From Thermoplasmata archaeon (GTDB lineage: Archaea; Thermoplasmatota; Thermoplasmata; Thermoplasmatales; Thermoplasmataceae), in assembly GCA_021850505.1 (NCBI GenBank), contig JAJZLW010000137.1, positions 1-18,241 of the forward strand: DNA of 18,241 nucleotides. The letters run 5' to 3'. Below are positions 1-6,540 of the stretch, piece by piece (within the stretch, counting starts at the first letter, position 1; every line of letters starts with the position of its first letter). The notes under the pieces are model-generated. The model was not told where the DNA came from and ran no database searches. It was given only the letters and a program-made list of their open reading frames with translations. The translations under genes were made by a program, and so were the position numbers.

Positions 1-2
1 CC

Positions 3-1016
3 AGGCTCCTTGTGGGTGTATTAGGAGCTATTTTTGGCCTCTCAACTTTCTTCACAACGGTCTTGAATGCCCGTTTGGAGCCGAAAACAAGAAAGACCGC
101 GTTTATAGTCTCAATGGGCCTTTATACCGTTGTTTTTTTACTTTACTTTCTCACGGATCCTTTCTTCGTATGGTTCGTAACAATTGCATCGGGTGCCACT
201 CTTGGTTTTATCATGCCTAATATTGTAACAGCAGCTGGTCTTTTTCCCGATAAGAATGTCAGGGAGAGATCCATTTCCCTTTATACTACATCTCTCAGTT
301 TAAGCTTGATCCTCGGACCGCTTTATGAATCCTACCTGCTCAAGATATTGCCGCTTAAGGATTCATTCATACTCTTTCTTCCACTGGCGGCGTTGGCTCT
401 CTGTTTATCCCCATTCATTCACTTTCCGGATGAAAGTAACAAGAACATGAAGAAAAAGTTCTCACTTAATCCTGGATTCAGGACTGCTGTATACCTGAAT
501 TTATCATACGGTATCCCTTTCATTTTGATTACATTATACGCCGGTATTTTTGCCAAATCCGTTCTCGGTGCATCTCTTTCTGATGTTACGTTATATTACA
601 CAGTATTCTTTTCAACTTCGTTCCTGTCAAGACTCACATTATCATTGAAAAAAAATAAAGCTGGAATGATAATACCTGTCTTTCTGACAATGGTATTAAC
701 TCTTTTAGGGCTTGGCCTTGTTTACATCTCCTCAGAAATAATAATGTTTGTATTTGCACTGGCGTTGCTAGGTATTCCTCATGGATTGAGCTATCCGCTT
801 TCCCTGCTTTACCTGACAAGGTCATATGGACCTGAAGAACGTAGTTCAGCGAACAGTTATTTCTTTTCTGTTAATACAATAGTCATGGTCGCCGGCCCCA
901 TAATTGGTGGCTATTCTATCCAGATTATTGGCTTCAGGGAAACATTCCTGTTTATAGTACCAATTGCTCTAATACTAATGCTTCTTGTAATATTAACGAT
1001 ACGATCGAGCCATTGA
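3..1016 (+). CDS. MFS family transporter, C-terminal part (5' end lies outside the window)
   Basis: This is the 3' portion of a major facilitator superfamily permease in the cytoplasmic membrane. The reading frame is open to the left window edge, so the GTG at 12 is probably internal and the true start is missing. The visible ~337 residues are mostly hydrophobic helices of about 20 residues separated by short charged loops. A longer polar stretch (NKNMKKKF, around residue 144 counted from the GTG) fits the central loop between the two six-helix halves. The loop RSYGPEERSSANS and the following helix with GPIIGG are typical of the C-terminal half of drug- or metabolite-type MFS proteins. The substrate cannot be read from the sequence. 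The gene ends about 140 bp before the rpo7 start, and a T-rich stretch just after the stop could end its transcript. It does not look related to the next operon. Confidence 0.85.
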   Translation, partial: RLLVGVLGAIFGLSTFFTTVLNARLEPKTRKTAFIVSMGLYTVVFLLYFLTDPFFVWFVTIASGATLGFIMPNIVTAAGLFPDKNVRERSISLYTTSLSLSLILGPLYESYLLKILPLKDSFILFLPLAALALCLSPFIHFPDESNKNMKKKFSLNPGFRTAVYLNLSYGIPFILITLYAGIFAKSVLGASLSDVTLYYTVFFSTSFLSRLTLSLKKNKAGMIIPVFLTMVLTLLGLGLVYISSEIIMFVFALALLGIPHGLSYPLSLLYLTRSYGPEERSSANSYFFSVNTIVMVAGPIIGGYSIQIIGFRETFLFIVPIALILMLLVILTIRSSH

Positions 1017-1050
1017 CATATATTCTTTTGCAAAGGTATTGCCTTTCACC

Positions 1051-1058
1051 AAATATAA
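1051..1058 (+). promoter_or_regulatory. Probable TATA box of the rpo7 operon
   Basis: The A/T motif AAATATAA follows a C/A-rich stretch that could serve as a BRE, in the only gap before the operon. With usual archaeal spacing, transcription would begin near 1080, leaving a leader of roughly 75-80 nt before the ATG at 1159. That fits the presence of a Shine-Dalgarno-like GAGGA at 1148-1152. The assignment rests on motif and position only. Confidence 0.5.
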
Positions 1059-1158
1059 GAGAAAATTAATAATTGTCCTCCGCATCCTGAAAGCCAGTTG
1101 CATGTTTCTACAATGTTCCACTGAGAAACTGGAAAATGCCACTTCATGAGGATATATT

Positions 1159-1740
1159 ATGTATATAACTGTTGAAAAGGAATATATTGCAAGGATTCCG
1201 CCTGAAAAACTGAGTGGGGATTACGACGATGCAGTAAAGCAGGTTGCAAAGGAATCGATTGAGGGGAAGTTAATTGACCTGACTGAAGCAAATTATCAGA
1301 ATAAGAAGGCTTTCATTATTTCTGTTGTTTCTGTCAAGACTGTAGGGGAGGGCACAATTGTGCATGGAGATGGAGGCGTTTATCAATCAATACGATACAA
1401 AGCACTTGGATACCTGCCTGAGATGCAGGAGGTCGTGGACGGCATTGTAACATCAGTTAAAGAATTCGGTGCCTTTGTGCGTTTTGGTCCTTTTGAGGGT
1501 CTGCTTCACATCAGTCAGATCATGGATGACATGATCAGTACAGATCTGACAAACCAGAGAATAATAGGGAAGGAAACAAAGAGGGAGATAAGGGTGGGCG
1601 ACAAGGTAAGGGTCAAGATAGTTTCGCTTAATCTTGCATCCGCTTCAATGCTTGACAGCAGGATTGGTTTAAACATGAAACAGCTTGGTCTGGGAAGGGT
1701 CGACTGGCTTTATCAGGTTAAGAAGGAGAAGGTTAAATGA
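1159..1740 (+). CDS. rpo7: DNA-directed RNA polymerase subunit Rpo7 (RpoE', E1)
   Basis: This is the stalk subunit of archaeal RNA polymerase, equivalent to eukaryotic Rpb7. It pairs with Rpo4 (not in this window), binds emerging RNA and assists open-complex formation and termination. At 193 residues it has the expected length. Residues 1 to about 78 form the tip domain, beginning MYITVEKEYIARIPPEKL. From about residue 85 there is an S1 RNA-binding fold with the signature VTSVKEFGAFVRFGPFEGLLHISQ. The start ATG has GAGGA six bases upstream, so it should be translated from a leadered mRNA. It is the first gene of the operon, and its last four bases (ATGA) contain the spt4 start, implying translational coupling. 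The rpo7-spt4 pairing is standard in archaea, which makes the assignment firm. Confidence 0.96.
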   Translation: MYITVEKEYIARIPPEKLSGDYDDAVKQVAKESIEGKLIDLTEANYQNKKAFIISVVSVKTVGEGTIVHGDGGVYQSIRYKALGYLPEMQEVVDGIVTSVKEFGAFVRFGPFEGLLHISQIMDDMISTDLTNQRIIGKETKREIRVGDKVRVKIVSLNLASASMLDSRIGLNMKQLGLGRVDWLYQVKKEKVK

Positions 1741-1931
1741 AGGAAGTGCTGAGAGCATGCAAAAAATGCAAGCTTCTTACAGTTGAACGAAACTGCCCGA
1801 TCCATGGTGAGGAAAAGACAACGGAGGAATGGTCAGGTTTTGTTCTGATTTCGGAACCAACGGAATCAGTAATAGCACAGAAAGCCTCCATAAGAATGCC
1901 TGGTATGTATGCAATTAAAGTCAGGATGTAG
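1737..1931 (+). CDS. spt4: Transcription elongation factor Spt4 (RpoE'', E2)
   Basis: Spt4 binds the NGN domain of Spt5 to form the universal processivity clamp on RNA polymerase. The 64-residue protein shows the usual layout: an N-terminal zinc ribbon, then EEWSGFVLISEPTESVIAQK, then the closing MPGMYAIKVRM, which matches the family pattern ending in GKYALRVR. The metal site reads C8-x2-C11 followed by C20-x2-H23, so the fourth ligand is histidine where the family usually has cysteine. Zinc binding is probably kept. Its ATG lies within the rpo7 stop region (4-bp overlap), and its 3' end overlaps the next gene by 23 bp. Confidence 0.94.
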   Translation: MKEVLRACKKCKLLTVERNCPIHGEEKTTEEWSGFVLISEPTESVIAQKASIRMPGMYAIKVRM

Positions 1932-2421
1932 ATTTAAACTATCTCCTGATATTTTGAAAGAGATCAGCGCAAATAAGCATGTTTTGAGGGACATATCATA
2001 CTTCAGGTCTCTTTCAGGGCGTATTAGATTGATCACGGTTGGCGACGTGACCACAAGGAAATTAGAAGAGGCAGGATTGAAGATTTTCCTTGAGGTGGTT
2101 GACCTTAAGACAAAGAGGGTTGAGGATGGAAGTTTTTCTCACCGGGAAGGATCCATCAGGATAAGAAATGACCCTGGTACAATTTCACATGACCTGTTCC
2201 TGATGATTGGTAAAATTCTTTCCGGATCAAGGGAAGCAAGGATCGAAGTCGAAGGAGAGGAAGATCTTGCGGCTTTACCAATAATTTATTATTCCGATGA
2301 CAATACGGTGGTAGCCTACGGCGTCCCAGATACTGGTATGGCTAGCCTTGAGGTAAATCATGGTCTAAGGACGCATATAATTGAAATGTTAGAAAGGATG
2401 GAAATAGAATGCCAGAGTTAA
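1909..2421 (+). CDS. GTP-dependent dephospho-CoA kinase (DUF359 family)
   Basis: It is predicted to phosphorylate the ribose 3'-hydroxyl of dephospho-CoA with GTP, the last step of archaeal coenzyme A synthesis. The enzyme is unrelated to bacterial CoaE, and the activity is established for the family from Thermococcus work. The 170 residues carry the family landmarks in order: ITVGDVTTRKLEEAG (about residues 43-57), VVDLKTKR (about 63-70), VEGEEDLAALP (about 114-124) and VVAYGVPDTGMASLEV near residues 133-148. There are no membrane segments. The ATG overlaps spt4 by 23 bp and lacks a strong ribosome-binding site, so it probably relies on coupled translation. Its own 3' end overlaps rps24e by 13 bp. 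Finding this gene between spt4 and rps24e agrees with archaeal gene order and strengthens the call. Confidence 0.88.
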   Translation: MQLKSGCRFKLSPDILKEISANKHVLRDISYFRSLSGRIRLITVGDVTTRKLEEAGLKIFLEVVDLKTKRVEDGSFSHREGSIRIRNDPGTISHDLFLMIGKILSGSREARIEVEGEEDLAALPIIYYSDDNTVVAYGVPDTGMASLEVNHGLRTHIIEMLERMEIECQS

Positions 2422-2714
2422 AAGTTGAAAAAGTCAGTGACAACGTCCTGCTTAAAAGAAAGGAGATAACCTATACCATGCATTATTCCGGAGAACCAAC
2501 GCCACAGAGAAGCAAGATCAAGGAGATAATAGCAAAGAATTTCTCTGCAAATCCGGAACTTGTAATCGTTGACAGGAACATACAGGAAACTGGAAAGCAT
2601 GAGGTTAAGGGGTATTCCAAAATTTATCAGAACAAGGAAAGTGCGATGCTATACGAACCTGATTATGAGCTTATAAGAAACGGCCTCAAAGAGAAGAGAA
2701 AAGAGGGGCAGTAG
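2409..2714 (+). CDS. rps24e: 30S ribosomal protein S24e
   Basis: This is a small-subunit ribosomal protein shared by archaea and eukaryotes. The 101 residues show the family fold landmarks: an opening strand with NVLLKRKEITYTMHY, then the helix region PTPQRSKIKEIIAKNF, then the strand ELVIVDRNIQETGKHEVKGYSKIY. A basic tail follows. The start ATG lies inside the end of the dephospho-CoA kinase gene, with GGATGG about ten bases upstream. The TAG stop is immediately followed by the ATG of rps27ae with no spacer, so the two ribosomal proteins are almost certainly made from one message in coupled fashion. Confidence 0.95.
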   Translation: MPELKVEKVSDNVLLKRKEITYTMHYSGEPTPQRSKIKEIIAKNFSANPELVIVDRNIQETGKHEVKGYSKIYQNKESAMLYEPDYELIRNGLKEKRKEGQ

Positions 2715-2933
2715 ATGCAGAAAAGAGAGCTTTACGTTGTTGAATCAGATCATCTTGTGAGATCAAGGAGATTCTGTCCAAGATGCGGTCCTGGTGTATT
2801 CCTTGCGGAACACGAGAACAGGTTTACCTGCGGACGGTGCCATTATTCGGAAACCAAAAAAGTTACTGAAAAGAAACCTGAATCGCAGCCTTCTACCACG
2901 AAGGGAAAGCCAAAGGCTAATAAGGAAAAGTAG
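2715..2933 (+). CDS. rps27ae: 30S ribosomal protein S27ae
   Basis: This is a zinc-ribbon ribosomal protein of the small subunit. In eukaryotes it is made as a ubiquitin fusion; here, as in other archaea, it stands alone. The four zinc ligands are clear: C21-x2-C24 and C39-x2-C42, in the motifs CPRCGPG and CGRCHYSE. Residues 46-72 form a very basic, Lys/Pro/Ser-rich tail that is probably disordered and contacts rRNA. At 72 residues it is slightly longer than the compact family members because of that tail. The start directly abuts the rps24e stop. Only 10 bp separate its own stop from the next gene. Confidence 0.95.
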   Translation: MQKRELYVVESDHLVRSRRFCPRCGPGVFLAEHENRFTCGRCHYSETKKVTEKKPESQPSTTKGKPKANKEK

Positions 2934-2943
2934 ATAACTAAAA

Positions 2944-4032
2944 GTGGAAAAAACAGGCACAGCAATACTTCCACTTCATTATGGCCATCCGCCAGAGAAG
3001 CTTTTCAGGCGGATGATAATTCTTTCCGGCCATTTATGCGACCTGATCATAGAAAAATTCGGTATTGAAGATTTTTTATTAAGGTTATCAGATCCATTCT
3101 GGTTTCATTCGCTTTCGCTCGCAATCGGTTTTGACTGGAATTCGAGCGGCACGACTACCTCAACACTGGCTGCTATGAAGGAGCATTTTTCGCAGTCCGA
3201 TTATGGGGTGAAAATAATTGGAGGAAAGGGCAGAAAGATGTCATTGATAAGCGGCGAAGCTTCCTCTCTTGAGGAAACGGGATTTATCAGCGATACTGTC
3301 AGGTCAGATCTTCTTTACAAGTCAAAAACTGTCGCAAAGGTTGATCAGAGGTTGCTCTTGGACCGCTATGACCTCTATTTGCATTTCATCGTAACATCCG
3401 GGACGGGTAGATGGTCGATTATCCAGCAGGGAATGAATAATGTTTCCCGAACCGCAAGAAGATACCACTGGTTCTATCGCGGGGTCAATGATTTCATAAA
3501 CGATAACAGGGCCGGCATATCAGCTGTCAGGGAAGAAAAGGACGTTGTTGACCTATCCACATCTAAAAGCTCGGAACACAGAGAGGACATTGTTTCCGTA
3601 TTGAAGGATAACCCAACCAGATTCAGGGAATTTGAAAGAAAGCCAAACCAGTCAACACTCTTTCCGTCTGATAATAACCGAGTCCTGGACATGAATATAA
3701 GGGTGGACTGGAATCAAATGCGGGCCATCTATGAACGATCTCCAGGTTCTTTTAACGAACTTTTTACCATGAAGGGGGTTGGTGCATCAACAATGAGGGC
3801 ATTATCCTATCTTGCGGAAGTAATATTCGGATCTCAGCCTTCCTACAAAGATCCGATAAAGTATTCCTTTGCACTGGGAGGGAAGGATGGTATACCAAAG
3901 CCCGTGAACTATGCGGATTATGATAAATGCATTTCCTTTTACTCCGATGTCTTATCCGATTACAGGACAGGCAACCGGGAAAGCATTAAGATAGTTGAAA
4001 ACCTTGCCCGTAATGGCATTCGTTTTGTGTAA
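2944..4032 (+). CDS. DUF763 family protein (function unknown, helix-hairpin-helix motif)
   Basis: This is a member of the conserved archaeal/bacterial DUF763 family, whose biochemical role is not established as far as I know. The GTG start is supported because the family begins with a TGTA-LPLH-GH segment a few residues in, here TGTAILPLHYGHPPEKLF. Further landmarks are LSDPFWFHSL and GFDWNSSGTTTSTL (about residues 48-75), a GGKGRKM segment near 95, and the C-terminal block DPIKYSFALGGKDGIPKPV. Around residues 270-290, FNELFTMKGVGASTMRALS has the form of a helix-hairpin-helix (hydrophobic-x-GVG-x-S/T), a fold used for sequence-independent DNA contact. The motif plus the lack of signal or membrane segments suggests a cytoplasmic nucleic-acid-associated protein. 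It follows rps27ae after 10 bp, so it is very probably co-transcribed with the RNA polymerase and ribosomal genes. No catalytic residues can be assigned. Confidence 0.85.
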   Translation: MEKTGTAILPLHYGHPPEKLFRRMIILSGHLCDLIIEKFGIEDFLLRLSDPFWFHSLSLAIGFDWNSSGTTTSTLAAMKEHFSQSDYGVKIIGGKGRKMSLISGEASSLEETGFISDTVRSDLLYKSKTVAKVDQRLLLDRYDLYLHFIVTSGTGRWSIIQQGMNNVSRTARRYHWFYRGVNDFINDNRAGISAVREEKDVVDLSTSKSSEHREDIVSVLKDNPTRFREFERKPNQSTLFPSDNNRVLDMNIRVDWNQMRAIYERSPGSFNELFTMKGVGASTMRALSYLAEVIFGSQPSYKDPIKYSFALGGKDGIPKPVNYADYDKCISFYSDVLSDYRTGNRESIKIVENLARNGIRFV

Positions 4033-4033
4033 T

Positions 4034-4663
4034 TCATCTTGAATATACAGCTTTCAAGATTCCTTTCTGCACTGAAATATCAACTGGAAAACCGGTTGCC
4101 TCAGATATCCTCTTGAAATCGTCTGATGACATCAGGTGTGATTTAACCAATTTCCTGTTGAGGCTTCCGTCATCATACATCTCGTAGACTATGAATTTTC
4201 CTGATTCATCAAGATATTTCATAATATTTACAAGCGATGCGTTGCGTTCTTTCCAGTGGTGAAATGAAAGTGATGAAATTATTAAAGGAAACTTCTGTGA
4301 AACTTCTATCTGTCTGCTGCTTCCCTGCAAAAACCTCAGTCTACCTGATAAACCCTTTCTCTTCGATTTCAGATTTGCCTTACGTACCATGTGCTTTGAC
4401 GGATCTATTCCAATCCCGCTTATCTCAGGATTTTCTTTTAATACGGTCATCAGTATCGTACCGGTACCACTTCCTATGTCCAGGATCCTTGCAGGCCTTA
4501 TTTTCCTGATATCATCTGTTATGAATCTGTAAAAATCCCTAATTGTCCCTGAAAGCTTCGTCATGTTATAAATTCGGGAAGTGAAATAACCAAACTTTTC
4601 CTCTCCATCCATGTAATAATCCTTCCTGCTTTGAGATTCAATGTTTATCATTTTATCACGCAC
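4034..4663 (-). CDS. Class I SAM-dependent methyltransferase
   Basis: This is a soluble Rossmann-fold methyltransferase, probably of the Methyltransf_11/25 type. The SAM-binding motif I is RILDIGSGTGTI (about residues 59-70). An acidic residue ends strand 2 in GIGIDPSKHM (D87). The post-motif PLIISSLSFHHWKE is typical of small-molecule methyltransferases. The acceptor cannot be deduced. The 209 residues suit a minimal catalytic domain with a short N-terminal cap that may close over the substrate. I keep the GTG start at 4663 because GGGGGA lies seven bases upstream. An in-frame ATG at 4651 is the alternative and would remove four residues. The gene is convergent with DUF763, the two stops being only one base apart, so neither gene has room for a separate terminator. 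Confidence 0.87.
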   Translation of the reverse strand: MRDKMINIESQSRKDYYMDGEEKFGYFTSRIYNMTKLSGTIRDFYRFITDDIRKIRPARILDIGSGTGTILMTVLKENPEISGIGIDPSKHMVRKANLKSKRKGLSGRLRFLQGSSRQIEVSQKFPLIISSLSFHHWKERNASLVNIMKYLDESGKFIVYEMYDDGSLNRKLVKSHLMSSDDFKRISEATGFPVDISVQKGILKAVYSR

Positions 4664-5220
4664 TACTATATCCCCCGAAATGATTTACACATTCTACCGT
4701 TGTGGACTGGTATCTCAAGTGGATTGAAATGCTTATGATCTTTGTCTCTTTAAATGTAGACCTTTTGATCGGGACTATATGGTTTTATTTGCCTTTATCA
4801 TGAATTTAGAGGAGAATCAGAAACAAAGTATCAGGTTCGGCATTGTGAATAATATATAGACCAAAGAACTTAATCAAAGATGTGTTTCTTCAAAATAGAA
4901 CCAACTTCATATCTTTTATCCATAGTCCATGACCATTGAGAAAATACGTGAGCAGGGACGATGATGGTGTTTTCTTGGGCTCTCCGAATAATCGATCAAC
5001 ACTGCTGGAACCAGGAACACTTATACCCGGACATTCCAGGAATAGATAATGATTGATCAATGCAGCGTTACTCTAAATAATAGTGACTGTTCTGGTTTAC
5101 GCTCAAAACAAAAGCTGCAATTCGGCGTACCTCTTTATTGTATCATTTCTGCTCATCAACTAAAAATTAACGGTGCGAATTGATCAAAATATTAATTACA
5201 ATAAAACAATTTGTCATAGC
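4664..5220. other. Gene-poor spacer of about 560 bp between divergent genes
   Basis: The spacer separates the reverse methyltransferase from the forward amidohydrolase. I see no tRNA, rRNA, CRISPR repeat or terminal inverted repeats. It does hold short unrecognised frames. One is 37 codons on the plus strand (4936-5049, TTG start, containing SRDDDGVFLG). A 60-codon open frame runs antisense to it (4890-5072, no clear start). A 17-codon frame beginning MSRNDTIKRY lies at 5103-5156 on the minus strand. None has a convincing start signal. They could be relics of a decayed gene or chance. The right-hand end contains the amidohydrolase promoter. Confidence 0.6.
5187..5196 (+). promoter_or_regulatory. 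Probable TATA box of the amidohydrolase gene
   Basis: AAATATTAAT is centred about 29 bp before the ATG at 5221, which is the spacing expected if transcription starts at or next to the start codon. No Shine-Dalgarno motif precedes the ATG. This argues against the upstream in-frame GTG at 5173, which would lie before the promoter element. Confidence 0.55.
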
Positions 5221-6423
5221 ATGAAGCAAATTATCAAGGGAAAATATGTTTTTGATGGTGAAAAGCTGCTAAATGATAATGAAATTGCCATTGAAGATGG
5301 TTTAATAGTAGAGATCGGAAAAGGACTTAGAGGCGATCACACCTTAGACCTAGGTGATTCTTTCATAATGCCAGGTATGACGGATGCCCATATTCACATC
5401 ACTGGCTATCGGTCAGGTAATATCTTTGCGGAAGGTTTAACTTTGGATGCAAGGGATCACCTTCTAATGTCCATCCCATGGCTTAAGAAAATGCTGGATT
5501 CAGGTTTCACCTTCGTAAGAGATTGCGGATGGGAAAACTCTATTTACCTCAGGAATGCTGTGAATAATGGGATAATAAGTGGCCCTGACATATCCGCAGC
5601 TGGGAAGGCATTAAGCCAGACATTTGGACATGGAGAAGCTTCACATGCTATTCCGCTTGATATGTCCGAACGTTCATCGGGGTTATCTTATTTATGCGAC
5701 GGCGTTGATGAATGCATAAAAAAAGCAAGAATAGTTCTAAGGAGCGGAGCTGATTTTATAAAGATATTCTCTACCGGGGGAGTGCTTTCCCACAGGGATG
5801 CACCTACTCAGGAGCAATTCACTCTAGAAGAGATAAGGAGCATAGTTAGGGAGGCAAAGAAAGCCGGAACCTACGTTGCTGCCCATGCTCACGGTGACGC
5901 TGGTGCAAGAAACGCTGTGGAGGGTGGTGTAAAGACACTGGAGCATGGGACACTTCTTAAAAATGAAACCCTAAAACTCATGGCAAAGAATGGCGTGTCG
6001 ATGACACCGACATTGACAGTAATAGAATTGATATCAAAATACGGCAAGGCTTCAGGGATCGGCGAGTGGTCTCTTGAAAAGATAAAGGAAGTGAGGGAAG
6101 GAATTGAGAAGGTCGTTCCTGAAGCCATGAAACTCGGCATAAATATTCTATGTGGTACAGATTTGCTCTATCTTACCGGAAAAGAACTGGATATAGGAAA
6201 AAACTGGATGGAAATGGTTCTCATGACTGAGATGTGCGGATTGACCAATGAAGAGGCACTGAGGACCTCAACAGGCAACATAAGCAAGATAGGTGTAAAG
6301 CAGGGAAGAATAACTAAAGGCTTTCCAGCAAATATTGTATCTGTTGATGGAAATCCTCTCGAAAACATAAAGGATCTTGGAAGAGTAAATCATGTATTCA
6401 AGCGGGGTGTACAGGTAAAATAA
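5221..6423 (+). CDS. Metal-dependent amidohydrolase (imidazolonepropionase / prolidase-like)
   Basis: This is a binuclear-metal amidohydrolase-superfamily enzyme, predicted to cleave an amide or peptide-like bond in the cytoplasm. Its substrate is unresolved; relatives act on dipeptides with C-terminal Pro or Arg or on imidazolonepropionate. All expected metal ligands are visible, numbered from the ATG at 5221. They are the HxH pair H57/H59 in GMTDAHIHITG, the probable carboxylated lysine K181 in DFIKIFSTGG, H222 or H224 in AAHAHGD, H242 in LEHGTLL, and D314 in CGTDLL. The N- and C-terminal segments form the usual small beta-sandwich, opening KGKYVFDGEKLLNDNEIAIE and ending IVSVDGNPLENIKDL. 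A longer frame from a GTG at 5173 would add 16 residues (VRIDQNINYN...) that do not resemble the family and lie upstream of the TATA box, so I prefer the 400-residue form. The gene appears monocistronic. Confidence 0.88.
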   Translation: MKQIIKGKYVFDGEKLLNDNEIAIEDGLIVEIGKGLRGDHTLDLGDSFIMPGMTDAHIHITGYRSGNIFAEGLTLDARDHLLMSIPWLKKMLDSGFTFVRDCGWENSIYLRNAVNNGIISGPDISAAGKALSQTFGHGEASHAIPLDMSERSSGLSYLCDGVDECIKKARIVLRSGADFIKIFSTGGVLSHRDAPTQEQFTLEEIRSIVREAKKAGTYVAAHAHGDAGARNAVEGGVKTLEHGTLLKNETLKLMAKNGVSMTPTLTVIELISKYGKASGIGEWSLEKIKEVREGIEKVVPEAMKLGINILCGTDLLYLTGKELDIGKNWMEMVLMTEMCGLTNEEALRTSTGNISKIGVKQGRITKGFPANIVSVDGNPLENIKDLGRVNHVFKRGVQVK

Positions 6424-6503
6424 CACAAATGGATGAACAGGTTAAAATAGAGACCGTCGGTGTCAAATTTAATTAATCTCTATCTTCAAAATTCACAGAA
6501 CTG

Positions 6504-6512
6504 TTATATATT
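6504..6512 (+). promoter_or_regulatory. Probable TATA box of the Lhr helicase gene
   Basis: TTATATATT is centred about 33 bp before the ATG at 6541, in a 117-bp gap after the amidohydrolase stop. It implies a leader of only a few bases. An AAGGA near 6529 could act as a weak ribosome-binding site if the leader is slightly longer. A second A/T run near 6462-6473 is farther away and less well placed. Confidence 0.55.
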
Positions 6513-6540
6513 CATTTAAACTTAATCAAGGATTTCCGAC

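Noticed and set aside
12..1016. A complete MFS gene starting at the GTG at position 12.
   Set aside because: The frame is open to the window edge and the protein is too short for a 12-helix transporter, so this is a 5'-truncated view.
4779..4859. A 26-codon plus-strand frame beginning MVLFAFIMNLEENQ.
   Set aside because: It is too short, has no family signal, and its start has no ribosome-binding site. It is probably chance.
4890..5072. A 60-codon open frame on the minus strand in the large spacer.
   Set aside because: It has no plausible start codon or ribosome-binding site and no recognised motif. I list it only as a possible relic.
4664..5220. A tRNA or C/D-box RNA in the spacer.
   Set aside because: I found no T-loop consensus or cloverleaf. 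The one near-match to a C box (around 4960) has no D box at a suitable distance.
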